Assembly (NCBI RefSeq): GCF_015222005.1 | Contig: NZ_JADFFL010000014.1 | Coordinates: forward strand, 1-52,707 | Reading direction: 5' to 3' | From: Mucilaginibacter myungsuensis | GTDB lineage: Bacteria > Bacteroidota > Bacteroidia > Sphingobacteriales > Sphingobacteriaceae | Length of the DNA: 52,707 nt | Program-made: the position numbers and the translations under genes | Shown: one piece after another, positions 6,867-15,265 of the stretch | How the letters are laid out: each line of letters opens with the position of its first letter | Position numbering within the stretch: position 1 is the stretch's first letter | The notes under the pieces: model-generated | What the model saw: only the letters and a program-made list of their open reading frames with translations | Database searches by the model: none | What the model was told of the DNA's origin: nothing

Positions 6867-7418
6867 ATGAATTATAACGTATATACCGAAAGCACCCCTA
6901 ACCCGGCAACCATGAAGTTCATTGTGAACAAGTTGCTGATCAACGGCAGTGTGGACTACCCTACCAAAGAGAGCGCCGAGAAAGCGCCTTTTGCAAAGGA
7001 GTTGTTCAAATTCTCGTTCGTTAACGGTGTATTTTTCGCCAGCAATTTTGTTACCGTTACCAAGACCGAAGGTACCGAGTGGAACGATATCGAAGCGATC
7101 ATTAAAGAGTTTGTTAAAGGCGCGGTAGAAAGCGAACTGAAAGTACAAGCCGAAGAGCAAGCAGAAGATGTTGCATTTGAAGGCACGGACGCTGAAGTAA
7201 AGATACAGCAGATCCTGCACGATTACGTTCGCCCGGCGGTTGAGCAGGATGGTGGCGCTATCGCTTATAAATCATTTACCGAAGGTGTGGTTACTGTGGA
7301 GTTACGCGGATCTTGCAGTGGTTGCCCGTCTTCTACCATCACACTGAAATCAGGTATCGAGAACTTGTTGAAGCGCATGGTGCCTGAGGTGCAGGAAGTT
7401 GTATCAGAGGCTATGTAA
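6867..7418 (+). CDS. Nfu-type iron-sulfur cluster scaffold/carrier protein
   Basis: Predicted to carry and deliver Fe-S clusters to apo-enzymes. With the ATG at 6867 the protein has 183 residues: an N-terminal Nfu_N domain that starts in the characteristic way (YTESTPNPATMKFIVN, residues 5-20), an acidic linker near 100-112, and a C-terminal NifU domain with the cluster-binding pair C150-SG-C153 in GSCSGCPSST. A longer frame opens upstream, but the conserved N-terminus and the promoter just ahead both favour 6867. It is monocistronic and ends at a clear terminator at 7504. Confidence 0.92.
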   Translation: MNYNVYTESTPNPATMKFIVNKLLINGSVDYPTKESAEKAPFAKELFKFSFVNGVFFASNFVTVTKTEGTEWNDIEAIIKEFVKGAVESELKVQAEEQAEDVAFEGTDAEVKIQQILHDYVRPAVEQDGGAIAYKSFTEGVVTVELRGSCSGCPSSTITLKSGIENLLKRMVPEVQEVVSEAM

Positions 7419-7503
7419 GGCATGATTACGCCGATTTATTCTTGATTTCACAGATCAAGAAAGGATTCCACCGATCTAAGGATTCTCTTGATCAAATATT
7501 GGA

Positions 7504-7532
7504 GCCGATCAGTTTTACTGATCGGCTTTTTT
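7504..7532 (+). terminator. Terminator of the Nfu gene
   Basis: Stem gccgatcag / ctgatcggc (9 bases), loop tttta, then six T. It overlaps by two bases the end of the convergent small membrane-protein gene. Confidence 0.85.
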
Positions 7533-7752
7533 ATGCTTGTTGTTTTCGGAATAATGATAATGTTGCGATGATCAGTAATTCTGCAACAATAGCCACGGTC
7601 GCACCAAGTACGGTGATATAGCCGGTCACCTGACAGAACTCGCGAAGAGTATCGTTGATATTAGCATAGCCGATCCTGATCAAGGCAGCACCGCTTATCC
7701 ATACTAAAACTGTGACTAACAACCAGCGTAATAAAGGTTTAATTGTTCCCAT
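7531..7752 (-). CDS. Small two-helix membrane protein, unknown function
   Basis: A 73-residue protein with two predicted membrane helices (about 8-28, LLRWLLVTVLVWISGAALI; about 44-66, ITVLGATVAIVAELLIIATL) joined by a short polar loop, and a basic C-terminus (RKQQA). No family was recognised. The ATG start is at 7752. It is convergent with the Nfu gene. Its hydrophobic pattern supports a real gene, but no function can be assigned. Confidence 0.6.
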   Translation of the reverse strand: MGTIKPLLRWLLVTVLVWISGAALIRIGYANINDTLREFCQVTGYITVLGATVAIVAELLIIATLSLFRKQQA

Positions 7753-7858
7753 GTCTAAAGTTAGCGACAGATATCAAGTAAAACAATGGGTACCAGGAAA
7801 TTAAATAACGATAACTAATTCTATCGAATGGGAAGGACTTTCACGAATGATAAAAAGG

Positions 7859-7899
7859 AAGAGGTCGGCATTTTATCAATGTCGACCTCTTATTTTTTT
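7859..7899. terminator. Bidirectional terminator
   Basis: A 14-base stem (aagaggtcg outer arm, inner part closing with one G-T pair) with loop ttatc. It is followed by seven T on the plus strand and preceded by aaaaa, which gives a T-run on the minus strand. On the minus strand it would end the mtaB-lgt-gtrA-suhB-type operon, about 120 bases past its last stop. Confidence 0.75.
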
Positions 7900-7900
7900 A

Positions 7901-8010
7901 TCATTACGAGCGTAGCGTTGCGATCAAAGAGGACATGCAACGAGGACCTGCCTATGAGATTGCCGCGTCGCTCCACCACACGTACCCTCCCTTCGCTCCT
8001 CGCAATGACA
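7901..8010. repeat. Dispersed REP-like element (about 110 bases)
   Basis: The ends tcattacgagcgtagcg and cgaag..cctcgcaatgaca form imperfect terminal inverted repeats. The minus-strand 5' end gtcattgcgagga matches the element at 1285-1365. The interior contains segments such as gcaacgaggacctgcctatg that I associate with a repeat common in Sphingobacteriaceae intergenic regions. It has no open frame of its own and lies between the suhB-like stop and the terminator at 7859. Confidence 0.6.
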
Positions 8011-8016
8011 AAGTTT

Positions 8017-8802
8017 TTAAAAATACTTTTGCACTATCCCCAACAATTCCCCTGTTATCTTACCATTGGTCGCCAACAACTGGCGCGACTCCATCACCTC
8101 GTCGCCACCTGTATAGTTCACTACGTCTCCACCTGCTTGGCGTACTATGACCACCCCGGCAGCGATATCCCAGGCGTTCAAATTATACTCGTAAAAAGCC
8201 TCGAAACGGCCACAAGCGGTGTAGGCGAGATCGACAGCGGCAGAGCCTAAACGGCGCAAGCCATGGCATTTTTGCATCAACTCGGTAAAGAGCGCCATGT
8301 AATCGCCTTGTTTACTAAAATCGTAGTATGGAAAACCTGTAGCTATCAAACTTGTGCCGACATTATCGCGGTCGCTTACGCGAATGATCTCGCCGTTAAG
8401 ATAAGCTGGTTCGCCTTTGCAGGCGTAGAAACATTCGTCGAGGTTAACCTCGTACACTACACCTAAAACCAATTCGTCGTATTCTTTAAGGGCAATACTG
8501 ACCGAAAAGCTTGGTATGCCGTGGATGAAATTAGTCGTACCATCCAAAGGGTCGATGATCCAGTTGTAGCGTTCGCCAAGATCGGTACGGGTCTTTTCTT
8601 CGGTGATAAAACCGGCCTCGGGCAGGATCTGCTCCAGGCCTTTTACGATGATCTGCTCGGCGGTCTTGTCTACGTAGGACACCATGTCGTTCAGGCCCTT
8701 ATATTCGATCTTTGACGGGTCGAACTTTTGGCGTTCCTGGCGGATGAAAGCACCCGCTTGTTTTGATACCTCAACTACCTGATCCAGAATTTGCTGCAGC
8801 AT
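8017..8802 (-). CDS. Inositol monophosphatase family protein (SuhB-like)
   Basis: A magnesium-dependent sugar/inositol phosphate phosphatase of 261 residues, normal for the family. The metal ligands are visible: E69 in the TEEK segment and D84-P-L-D87-G-T in IIDPLDGTTNF, plus the C-terminal WDIAAGVVIVRQAGG block with the third aspartate. The ATG at 8802 lies inside the end of the GtrA-like gene (32-base overlap), so translation is probably coupled. It is the last gene of the mtaB-lgt operon. The natural substrate cannot be told from sequence; 3'(2'),5'-bisphosphate nucleotidase activity is a less likely alternative. Confidence 0.9.
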   Translation of the reverse strand: MLQQILDQVVEVSKQAGAFIRQERQKFDPSKIEYKGLNDMVSYVDKTAEQIIVKGLEQILPEAGFITEEKTRTDLGERYNWIIDPLDGTTNFIHGIPSFSVSIALKEYDELVLGVVYEVNLDECFYACKGEPAYLNGEIIRVSDRDNVGTSLIATGFPYYDFSKQGDYMALFTELMQKCHGLRRLGSAAVDLAYTACGRFEAFYEYNLNAWDIAAGVVIVRQAGGDVVNYTGGDEVMESRQLLATNGKITGELLGIVQKYF

Positions 8803-9247
8803 GATGTCGTAATGATAAACTGAATGAAAATGCTTTGTGTATAAAATAACTGGCGGACAGTAAACTGAACGCCGTAACGATCCGCGCCCAGGATGGCTCG
8901 AAATAAAGTATCGATATAAAGAAATTAAGCAAAAATTGTGTGGCGAAAAAGCCCACCACCGCTACCGATGCAAACCTGAAGAACTGCTTAGATAACTTGA
9001 TGCGCGATTCGGTAAATACGATATAACGCGACATTAGGAAGTTAACCACCACGCCTATAAAGAACGAAATGGCAACGGCGAGCGAATAGTTACGCACGTT
9101 GAAACCGGCTATCAGGTAAGTCCTGCTCAAAAAAACATGGCGGACCAATATAGTGAACGACGCGGCATCTGCTAAAAAACCCAAACCAGCCGACAGTAGA
9201 AACCTGACCACCTGATTACGGGTTATTTTTTTGATGTATGATGCCAT
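8771..9247 (-). CDS. GtrA family membrane protein
   Basis: A 158-residue protein with four predicted membrane helices in the arrangement typical of GtrA/DPMS small flippase-like proteins: RFLLSAGLGFLADAASFTIL, a second helix ending VVNFLMSRYIVF, a third VAVVGFFATQFLLNF and a fourth near ARIVTAFSLLSASYFIHKAFSF. Relatives help move polyprenyl-linked sugars across the inner membrane. Its ATG shares one base with the lgt stop (TAATG type) and it overlaps the next gene by 32 bases, so it is tightly embedded in the operon. No glycosyltransferase is adjacent, so its lipid-linked substrate is unknown. Confidence 0.8.
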   Translation of the reverse strand: MASYIKKITRNQVVRFLLSAGLGFLADAASFTILVRHVFLSRTYLIAGFNVRNYSLAVAISFFIGVVVNFLMSRYIVFTESRIKLSKQFFRFASVAVVGFFATQFLLNFFISILYFEPSWARIVTAFSLLSASYFIHKAFSFSLSLRHHAAANSGSGS

Positions 9248-10413
9248 TAAGCTGCTTTAAGTTTCTGCTCGTTCCTGTGTCCGTTCCATATCAGCGCGAT
9301 GCCGCCCAATACCATAAAAGTAGATATCATCTCGGCCTGGGTAAATGAGATACCGAACAGGTGATATTTTGTATTCACACGGATCAGTTCTACAACAAAG
9401 CGCTCTACCCCTGCCAAGATCAGATAAACCCCGAACAGCGCGCCCGGGCTTTTAAATTTATGACGCAATTGCCATAACACAAAAAATAGCAGGATACAGA
9501 TGACACACTCGTAAAACGGCGTTGGGTAAGCCGTTTCTTTTAAGGCGAAACAATATTTACCGACACAACCCGCAATAGGATTATCCCTATCCATAGTAGC
9601 CACGTTATGCGGGTAATTGAAAGCCCACATCCAATCCGGTGCCCAGCTTAACCAGCTTGGCTTAGGCGCAAGATTGGATATACCCCAATCACCGTCACCT
9701 GCCATTTGGCAGCCGATGCGACCAACGCCGTATGATAACATCATGCCCGGTCCACCGATGTCCAGCATTTTTAGTGGCGCAACGCCGTTCTTATTAGCGA
9801 TGTATAATACAGCAGCACCACCACAAATAAGACCACCGTAAAAGGTCAATCCTTCAAAACCGATCAGCATGCCTACCGGGTCAGCAACAAATTGGTCCCA
9901 GTTCTCTAAGCCATTAAACAGCTTTGCTCCGCCAAAACCAGCAATGGCAGCCCATACCAATATAGTACCCATTAACTCGTGCGGGTGTACGGTAACTTGT
10001 ACCTGTTTAGGTGCCGGCAATTGCTGTTTCTTAGTTTCGTAGTACGACCAATAGGCAAAACCCGCTGCTCCCAAAATACCACCTAAAAAGCTCCCGCGAC
10101 CTGATAGCAGGAATGACTGCGTATCATCTATAAAAGCCTGATAATTCAGCGCGGCGTCCAGCAATTTAAAGCCAATAATGAAACCGAATATCCCGTTCAT
10201 GACCAGATCGGCTGTTTTAGGGGATTCGCCAACAGTGATGGTTTTCTTTTGCGGTTGTATCTCGCCTAATAACTCTTTACGTTTAAATTCCTGAGTGAAA
10301 GCCCAATAGGCCGCCATAAATGCCAATGCTACAAAAAAGCCAAAGGTTTGGAACGGGAGCGGAATACTAAAACCAAAAAGATACTCTAAAAGCGAGCTAA
10401 GCGTTGGGAACAT
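9247..10413 (-). CDS. lgt: Prolipoprotein diacylglyceryl transferase
   Basis: Transfers diacylglycerol from phosphatidylglycerol to the lipobox cysteine of prolipoproteins in the inner membrane, the step needed by the many lipoproteins encoded further along this window. The 388 residues carry several membrane helices and the family signature GRIGCQMAGDGDWG (about 230-245), with FYGGLICGG and the conserved C-terminal RFVVELIRVN. It is about 100 residues longer than the E. coli enzyme, mainly from extra N-terminal and central loops (such as the QKKTITVGESP stretch), a form I associate with Bacteroidota. The ATG at 10413 lies 30 bases after mtaB. Confidence 0.93.
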   Translation of the reverse strand: MFPTLSSLLEYLFGFSIPLPFQTFGFFVALAFMAAYWAFTQEFKRKELLGEIQPQKKTITVGESPKTADLVMNGIFGFIIGFKLLDAALNYQAFIDDTQSFLLSGRGSFLGGILGAAGFAYWSYYETKKQQLPAPKQVQVTVHPHELMGTILVWAAIAGFGGAKLFNGLENWDQFVADPVGMLIGFEGLTFYGGLICGGAAVLYIANKNGVAPLKMLDIGGPGMMLSYGVGRIGCQMAGDGDWGISNLAPKPSWLSWAPDWMWAFNYPHNVATMDRDNPIAGCVGKYCFALKETAYPTPFYECVICILLFFVLWQLRHKFKSPGALFGVYLILAGVERFVVELIRVNTKYHLFGISFTQAEMISTFMVLGGIALIWNGHRNEQKLKAA

Positions 10414-10443
10414 AGGTAATAATTTAGGGCGAATATATCTTAA

Positions 10444-11763
10444 TTAATGCACTAAAACCTCTTCGGCCTCGGTTATCTCCACGTCGCCATCGGCGGCGAT
10501 GGCGGTAAGGGTAACGTGTTTTATCTCGCGTACCAGCACCGGGTCGTATTTGGTTTTAACCTTAACGTAGTTTCGGGTAAAACCGTGCATGTAGCCTTCT
10601 TTTATATCTGTCTCGAACAATACCTCGGCATGGTTGCCTATCTGCGTTTCGTAAAAAGCACGACGCTTTTTTTCCGACAGGATGTGCAGCATCTTGCTCC
10701 GCTCGGCACGGGTAGAACCCGGTACCGCGCCGCTCATTTCGGCAGCTGGTGTGTTCTCACGCTCGCTGTAAGTGAATACATGTAGATAAGAGATATCCAG
10801 ATCGTTCAGGAAATTATAGGTATCGATAAAGTCCTCGCGAGTTTCGCCGGGGAAACCGACGATCACATCCACACCGATGCAGCAATCCGGCATCAGCCTT
10901 TTAATGGTGGCTACCCTATCGGCATATAACTCGCGGCGATAACGGCGGCGCATCAAACCCAAGATCTTGTTATTACCCGATTGCAGCGGGATATGGAAAT
11001 GCGGTACAAATCGTTTGGACTGCGCCACGAATGCGATAATGTCATCGCTCAATAAATTCGGTTCGATAGAAGAGATACGGATACGGTCGATGCCTTCTAC
11101 CTCGTCCAGCGCTTTCACCAGGTCAAAGAACCTGTCCTCACGTTCGCCGTTGCGGATACCGAAATCACCCAGGTTAACACCTGTTAATACGATCTCTTTA
11201 ACGCCAGAGGCAGCAACCTCGGTGGCTTGCTTTAACACATTCTCGATGGTATCGCTACGGCTTGAACCACGTGCCAACGGGATAGTACAGAAAGTACAAG
11301 AGTAGTCACAACCATCCTGCACCTTCAAAAAGGTACGGGTGCGGTCGCCGATAGAGAATGTGGGTACAAAGGTATTGGCCTCGCTCACCGGTTGGTTAAA
11401 CACAACAGCTTTGGGCTTTTTGGTGAGGTCGGTAATGTGATCAATGATCTGGAATTTTTCGGCAGCGCCCAAAACCATGTCCACACCGGGTATCTCGGAT
11501 ATTTCTTTTGGTTTCAGTTGCGCGTAGCAACCAACGATGGTCACATAGGCGTTCGGCGATATCTTAAGCGCCTCTTTTACAACGCGCTTACACTTTTTAT
11601 CAGCATTTTCGGTAACCGAACAAGTGTTGATCACATATACATCGGGCGTATCGGTAAAATCTACCGTATCGTAACCCGCGTTATTGAACATCCGGCTAAT
11701 GCCCGACGTTTCTGAATAATTCAGTTTACAACCCAGTGTATAAAACGCTACCTTCTTGTTCAT
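10444..11763 (-). CDS. mtaB: tRNA t6A37 methylthiotransferase MtaB
   Basis: A radical SAM enzyme that adds a methylthio group to t6A at position 37 of tRNAs. The 439 residues comprise an N-terminal UPF0004 domain (VAFYTLGCKLNYSET, with two more conserved Cys at NTCSVT and VGCYAQ), a radical-SAM core with the C-x3-C-x2-C motif in GCDYSCTFCTIPLARG, and a C-terminal TRAM-like segment. A longer frame begins at a TTG at 11781; the ATG at 11763 is preferred because it places GCK at the usual distance. A TACCTTTG box lies at 11786-11779 and would put transcription start just before it, although no clear -33 element was found. It is the first gene of the operon with lgt, gtrA-like and suhB-like genes. 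Confidence 0.93.
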   Translation of the reverse strand: MNKKVAFYTLGCKLNYSETSGISRMFNNAGYDTVDFTDTPDVYVINTCSVTENADKKCKRVVKEALKISPNAYVTIVGCYAQLKPKEISEIPGVDMVLGAAEKFQIIDHITDLTKKPKAVVFNQPVSEANTFVPTFSIGDRTRTFLKVQDGCDYSCTFCTIPLARGSSRSDTIENVLKQATEVAASGVKEIVLTGVNLGDFGIRNGEREDRFFDLVKALDEVEGIDRIRISSIEPNLLSDDIIAFVAQSKRFVPHFHIPLQSGNNKILGLMRRRYRRELYADRVATIKRLMPDCCIGVDVIVGFPGETREDFIDTYNFLNDLDISYLHVFTYSERENTPAAEMSGAVPGSTRAERSKMLHILSEKKRRAFYETQIGNHAEVLFETDIKEGYMHGFTRNYVKVKTKYDPVLVREIKHVTLTAIAADGDVEITEAEEVLVH

Positions 11764-11790
11764 CTCCAAAATTCCGTGCAAAGGTAGGGA

Positions 11791-11850
11791 ATTAGTTAAT
11801 TAGTTGGGTGAAGGGTGAAGTTTAGTTGCATTCAGTTTACAATTCAGTAA
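11791..11850. repeat. Degenerate 7-base-periodic array upstream of mtaB
   Basis: Two exact gggtgaa heptamers (11806-11819) are flanked by loosely 7-periodic ttagtta/attagtt and attcagt-type units. The array fills most of the 94-base gap between mtaB and the upstream secreted-protein gene. It is weaker than the arrays at 1247, 2415 and 5134. Confidence 0.4.
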
Positions 11851-11857
11851 CGCTGCA

Positions 11858-13021
11858 TCAATCAAATTCCGTTCGTAAAAGTTTATTGTAAGTCCATATA
11901 AACTCGCTGGCCAGCAACTCGAACTGATGCAGTTTGGTTTTGATATTAGCGTTGTATGTATCGAGATCGGAAGGTTGAAAATAACGTTGACCAATGTTTG
12001 GCGACGGGTCTCGCATGTCCGACTCCTGATATTTCACCACTTTAATTTCCGGACCTGTCGGGTAAAGTTCTATTACATAATACTGTTCGTGATGTATCTT
12101 GCGCCTGGCTTTTTGAATGTTCTCATTCAACATCTCATCAAAATAGCTTCGCAGTAATTTTCTTAATGCAGGCGCGTCCATTTTAAATGGTGGCCTGATA
12201 TTCTTATCGCTAAAAGCTTGCATGTAGATATCATTGCCATTAAGCCAGATCAAATGTGTATAATTAGCATTCTGAAAACCCATTTTACCAAAGGACATCT
12301 CAGTTATCATCATAGTACCCGTGCCACCGACAAACTGGCTGTTGAAAGATATGATCTTGTTGATACCCTTCTGTTTTAACTCCGCCACTTTTTGTGGCAT
12401 GGTTTGGATCAGTTTTTTGTACTTAGCGTTTAGATCGTACGAACTTTGGTTGTGTAGACCGTCCAAAGCATTTTGGGTGTCCGATGCCTCGTACAGGGCG
12501 GCTTGCCAATCAAATTCATTAACGACGGCATTGTAGCTAAGTACCTGTTGTAATGCCTTGTCATAAGCATTAATAGCCATCTTACTTTTACCTAAGCGTT
12601 TTAAAGAATCACCTTCGGCTTTTAACCTCCTAAATTCTTTTGCTTTAAGCACAGGTTTTAAGCCTTTGTAGCGCAACAATGCTTGCGGCATAGGAGGTTC
12701 TTTATCCTTGGCGCTGAAATATCTTAAAGACCAATATAGATCAGGGACTTCTACTTGCGTGCCATTTTTATAGGTAGCATCAGCTTTGGCTATCAGCACG
12801 TCCAGCCACTCTGCATCGGTCGCAGGCGGTTTGGCGTTGGCTTTGCTCTCTGTGTTGCTTCGGTAATTAAATAATGCCTGATCATAAAACAGTATCGCCT
12901 TATCATAGTAACCTGCCGCCATTAAAGAATCGGCATGGGTTTTTAACCGTTGAAACTCCTGCCCTACAGCTAACGATGGTAAGCTTAACAACAATAAAAC
13001 GAGTCGCTTTCTAAGGTGCAT
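11858..13021 (-). CDS. Secreted tetratricopeptide-like protein, unknown function
   Basis: Not recognised as a named family. The ATG at 13021 gives 387 residues starting with a signal peptide (MHLRKRLVLLLLSLPSLAVGQ). Two TPR-like pairs follow (HADSLMAAGYYDKAILFYDQAL near the N-terminus; GDSLKRLGKSKMAINAYDKAL near residue 150). The C-terminal half contains a mixed region with GTGTMMITEMSFGKMGFQNANYTHLIWLN and a long helical end. A frame extends 18 codons upstream but lacks signal-peptide character. It lies 25 bases after the CarboxypepD_reg-like gene on the same strand, so the two probably form an operon acting in the periplasm or outer membrane. Confidence 0.7.
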   Translation of the reverse strand: MHLRKRLVLLLLSLPSLAVGQEFQRLKTHADSLMAAGYYDKAILFYDQALFNYRSNTESKANAKPPATDAEWLDVLIAKADATYKNGTQVEVPDLYWSLRYFSAKDKEPPMPQALLRYKGLKPVLKAKEFRRLKAEGDSLKRLGKSKMAINAYDKALQQVLSYNAVVNEFDWQAALYEASDTQNALDGLHNQSSYDLNAKYKKLIQTMPQKVAELKQKGINKIISFNSQFVGGTGTMMITEMSFGKMGFQNANYTHLIWLNGNDIYMQAFSDKNIRPPFKMDAPALRKLLRSYFDEMLNENIQKARRKIHHEQYYVIELYPTGPEIKVVKYQESDMRDPSPNIGQRYFQPSDLDTYNANIKTKLHQFELLASEFIWTYNKLLRTEFD

Positions 13022-13046
13022 GATGCGGGTTTGGTTGGTGACGTTT

Positions 13047-14108
13047 TCACTGCTTGACAACTGATGATGGCACAAACTCTATCGGCAACAGCGCGTTCAC
13101 TCTCGAAAAACTCATAAACCCTTTCCACTCAATGCCGCTGCCGTAATAGCCGTCGGGGTCGATGATGGCGCCCTCCCAATCATCGGACCGTTTGAGGAAG
13201 GACCGTTCCTGATCATTCTTTTTACGGAGATATTCGATAGCGACCTCGTCGGGGAAGGCGATGAACTTTTGGTCTTTGTAGATCTTATCCGTTTTAATGG
13301 TGACCAATTGCTGTTGCCCGGCGCGATACTTACGGTCGATGTGATAATCAGCCACGTTCCCGATCTTCTTTTGCGGGAAGTAGACCTTAAAGCCATCATC
13401 ATCTAAATGCCCGGCCCAAAGCGAGCGTACAAAGTGCATACGCGAGCCGTAGTAAGCTTCATCTCGGGCTTTCAATATCTTCTGGATGGCTTTGGGTTTT
13501 AATCCGGCGGTGTCGTCAGCAAAGGTGTAGTTACCGCTGTAGCGGGTTTTATAGGGGATGAACTTGAAATCGGACAAGTAATAATTCACCACATAGCCCA
13601 GCTTTTTATTCTTGATAATGATCGGTCGTTCAGCCCCGGCGGTAAGTTCTTGTTTGTTTTTGTCATAGCGCAACCAGATCACATCCGGATTAGTGATGAC
13701 ACAATTGCTACCGGACTCACCGATAAATTCCTCGATAAACATGCGCAGCTTTTTGGCGCGACTCATTTCATCGACAACCACTTTTATTTCATCCAATAAT
13801 TCTGTTTTACGAGTAAGGCCGATATTCAAGACCGTATCAACAAAGCGGTTGATCACCTTGGACTGATAGCCGACCGAACTGATCGTGAGCGGGACATTAG
13901 TTTTAGTAGTTGTGAAAGAAAATAACCCAAGGCTATCGGTAGTAGTCCCTGTGTAAGTTCCGGGTAAATAAACGCTGGCCCCTTCTATCGGTTTACCTGT
14001 AGCGGCATCGGTTACTTTACCGCTAACGTTTTGGGCATGTGCTAATACAGCCATGACCAATAGCAAGATCGTAAAACACGCGCGGATATGTATAGTACTA
14101 ACAGGCAT
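13047..14108 (-). CDS. Secreted CarboxypepD_reg-like domain protein, unknown function
   Basis: With the ATG at 14108 the protein has 353 residues: signal peptide (ending AVLAHAQ), then a carboxypeptidase regulatory-like beta-sandwich (VSGKVTDAATGKPIEGASVYLPGT through SSVGYQSKVI), then a roughly 250-residue region with no family that I recognise (conserved-looking YVVNYYLSDFKFIPYKTRYSGNYTF). The organisation is seen in many uncharacterised Bacteroidota outer-membrane-associated proteins, where the first domain usually precedes a TonB receptor barrel; here no barrel follows. The alternative upstream start is a GTG at 14144 that would bury the signal peptide. It is transcribed with the downstream TPR-like gene. 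Confidence 0.75.
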   Translation of the reverse strand: MPVSTIHIRACFTILLLVMAVLAHAQNVSGKVTDAATGKPIEGASVYLPGTYTGTTTDSLGLFSFTTTKTNVPLTISSVGYQSKVINRFVDTVLNIGLTRKTELLDEIKVVVDEMSRAKKLRMFIEEFIGESGSNCVITNPDVIWLRYDKNKQELTAGAERPIIIKNKKLGYVVNYYLSDFKFIPYKTRYSGNYTFADDTAGLKPKAIQKILKARDEAYYGSRMHFVRSLWAGHLDDDGFKVYFPQKKIGNVADYHIDRKYRAGQQQLVTIKTDKIYKDQKFIAFPDEVAIEYLRKKNDQERSFLKRSDDWEGAIIDPDGYYGSGIEWKGFMSFSRVNALLPIEFVPSSVVKQ

Positions 14109-14191
14109 CAGGTTATCAATTGGAGTGCCTGAATATAGTAACACCTTAGCAAATAAAGAAATTGCCCGCCGTTATATTCTTACAGCTACGA

Positions 14192-14755
14192 TCATTCCTC
14201 GCTCCATCTGTAACTGTCATGCTCCAACCCCATTAGATCTATCACCCGGCTCACCACCGTCATAGCTACGTCCTCGATCGTTTTCGGTTGACTATAGAAC
14301 GACGGTACCGCCGGGCAAATAACACCACCAGCCAGCGTGATCGATTCCATGTTACGGATGTGGATAAGATTTAAAGGCGTATCACGTGCAACTAAGATCA
14401 GTTTGCGGCGCTCTTTCAGGATAACGTCGGCGGCGCGGGTGGTCAAGTCGTTAGATATTCCGGTAGCTATACGTCCTAAAGTGCCCATGCTGCACGGCAC
14501 GATCACCATGGTATCGAAACGGGCCGAACCCGAGGCGAAAGGCGCCATAAAGTCGTTCTTGTCGTAAAATTTAAAGGGATAGTTTTTGTAGTCCGTATTG
14601 CCCAGTTCAAGCTCCCAAACCTGGCGGGCGTTGTCACTCATCACTACCCCAACCTCGCTTATCTGGCTGCCCATTTGATGTAAATTATCCAGCAGCAGCT
14701 TGGCGTAAATTGCCCCGCTTGCGCCAGTTACTGCTATCACTATCTTTTTACCCAT
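14192..14755 (-). CDS. ubiX: UbiX-type flavin prenyltransferase
   Basis: Makes prenylated FMN, the cofactor of UbiD-family decarboxylases, from FMN and dimethylallyl phosphate. With the ATG at 14755 the protein has 187 residues and opens with the family's FMN-binding start (KKIVIAVTGASGAIYAKLLL). It continues with PCSMGTLGRIATGISNDLTTRAADVILKERRKLILVARDTPLN and ends near VSRVIDLMGLEHD. An upstream in-frame extension of eight codons begins without ATG. No ubiD gene is in the window, so the partner enzyme is elsewhere. It is divergent from the PqqD-like cluster. Confidence 0.93.
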   Translation of the reverse strand: MGKKIVIAVTGASGAIYAKLLLDNLHQMGSQISEVGVVMSDNARQVWELELGNTDYKNYPFKFYDKNDFMAPFASGSARFDTMVIVPCSMGTLGRIATGISNDLTTRAADVILKERRKLILVARDTPLNLIHIRNMESITLAGGVICPAVPSFYSQPKTIEDVAMTVVSRVIDLMGLEHDSYRWSEE

Positions 14756-15016
14756 AGTGCAAATATGATAAAAAAGCACCTTGTTTGCACGCTTTTAAAG
14801 TCGCGGATCAATCGGGGCTTCCGGCTGGGGTACGCCTTCGCCAACTGATCATTAACGACATTATTGTATCTTCACCAGCGTATTTACCGATACATAAACT
14901 CCATTGGTCGACACATTGGTAACGATCTTAGGATATTAGCACGACCTTCATATCAGCAAACCGAAGGCAGCTATTCCCCTTTGTGGCCGGCCGGATAAAC
15001 TTTGATAAACCAATTC

Positions 15017-15259
15017 ATGAAACTGAAAAAAAATATTGCCACCAGCGAAAATGGGTTCATTTTCAACCCGTCGACAGGTGATTCCTTCTCGAGCAATGGC
15101 ATCGCGGCCGAAATATTAGGGTTGATGAAATTGGGGCGATCGGCAGACGATATCAAACAACATATTTTGAATACTTACGATGTTGAGCCAAGCCAATTAG
15201 ATCGCGATTGGGAAGACTGGAGCATGCAACTTAAGGACGCTAACCTGACCGAACTGTAA
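15017..15259 (+). CDS. PqqD-family peptide-binding protein
   Basis: A small 80-residue protein with the PqqD/RRE-like pattern: an N-terminal beta-hairpin (FIFNPSTGDSFSSNGIAAEILGLM) followed by helices (RSADDIKQHILNTYDVEPSQLDRDWEDWSMQL). PqqD homologues bind the leader of a ribosomal peptide and present it to a modifying enzyme, or act as small domains beside ATP-grasp and radical-SAM enzymes. The start is the ATG at 15017; an in-frame TTG five codons earlier is less likely. It is the first gene of a six-gene operon and is followed after 6 bases by the ATP-grasp gene, so the two products probably act together. No obvious precursor peptide was found; a weak candidate lies at 14765-14848. Confidence 0.75.
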   Translation: MKLKKNIATSENGFIFNPSTGDSFSSNGIAAEILGLMKLGRSADDIKQHILNTYDVEPSQLDRDWEDWSMQLKDANLTEL

Positions 15260-15265
15260 ACCGCC

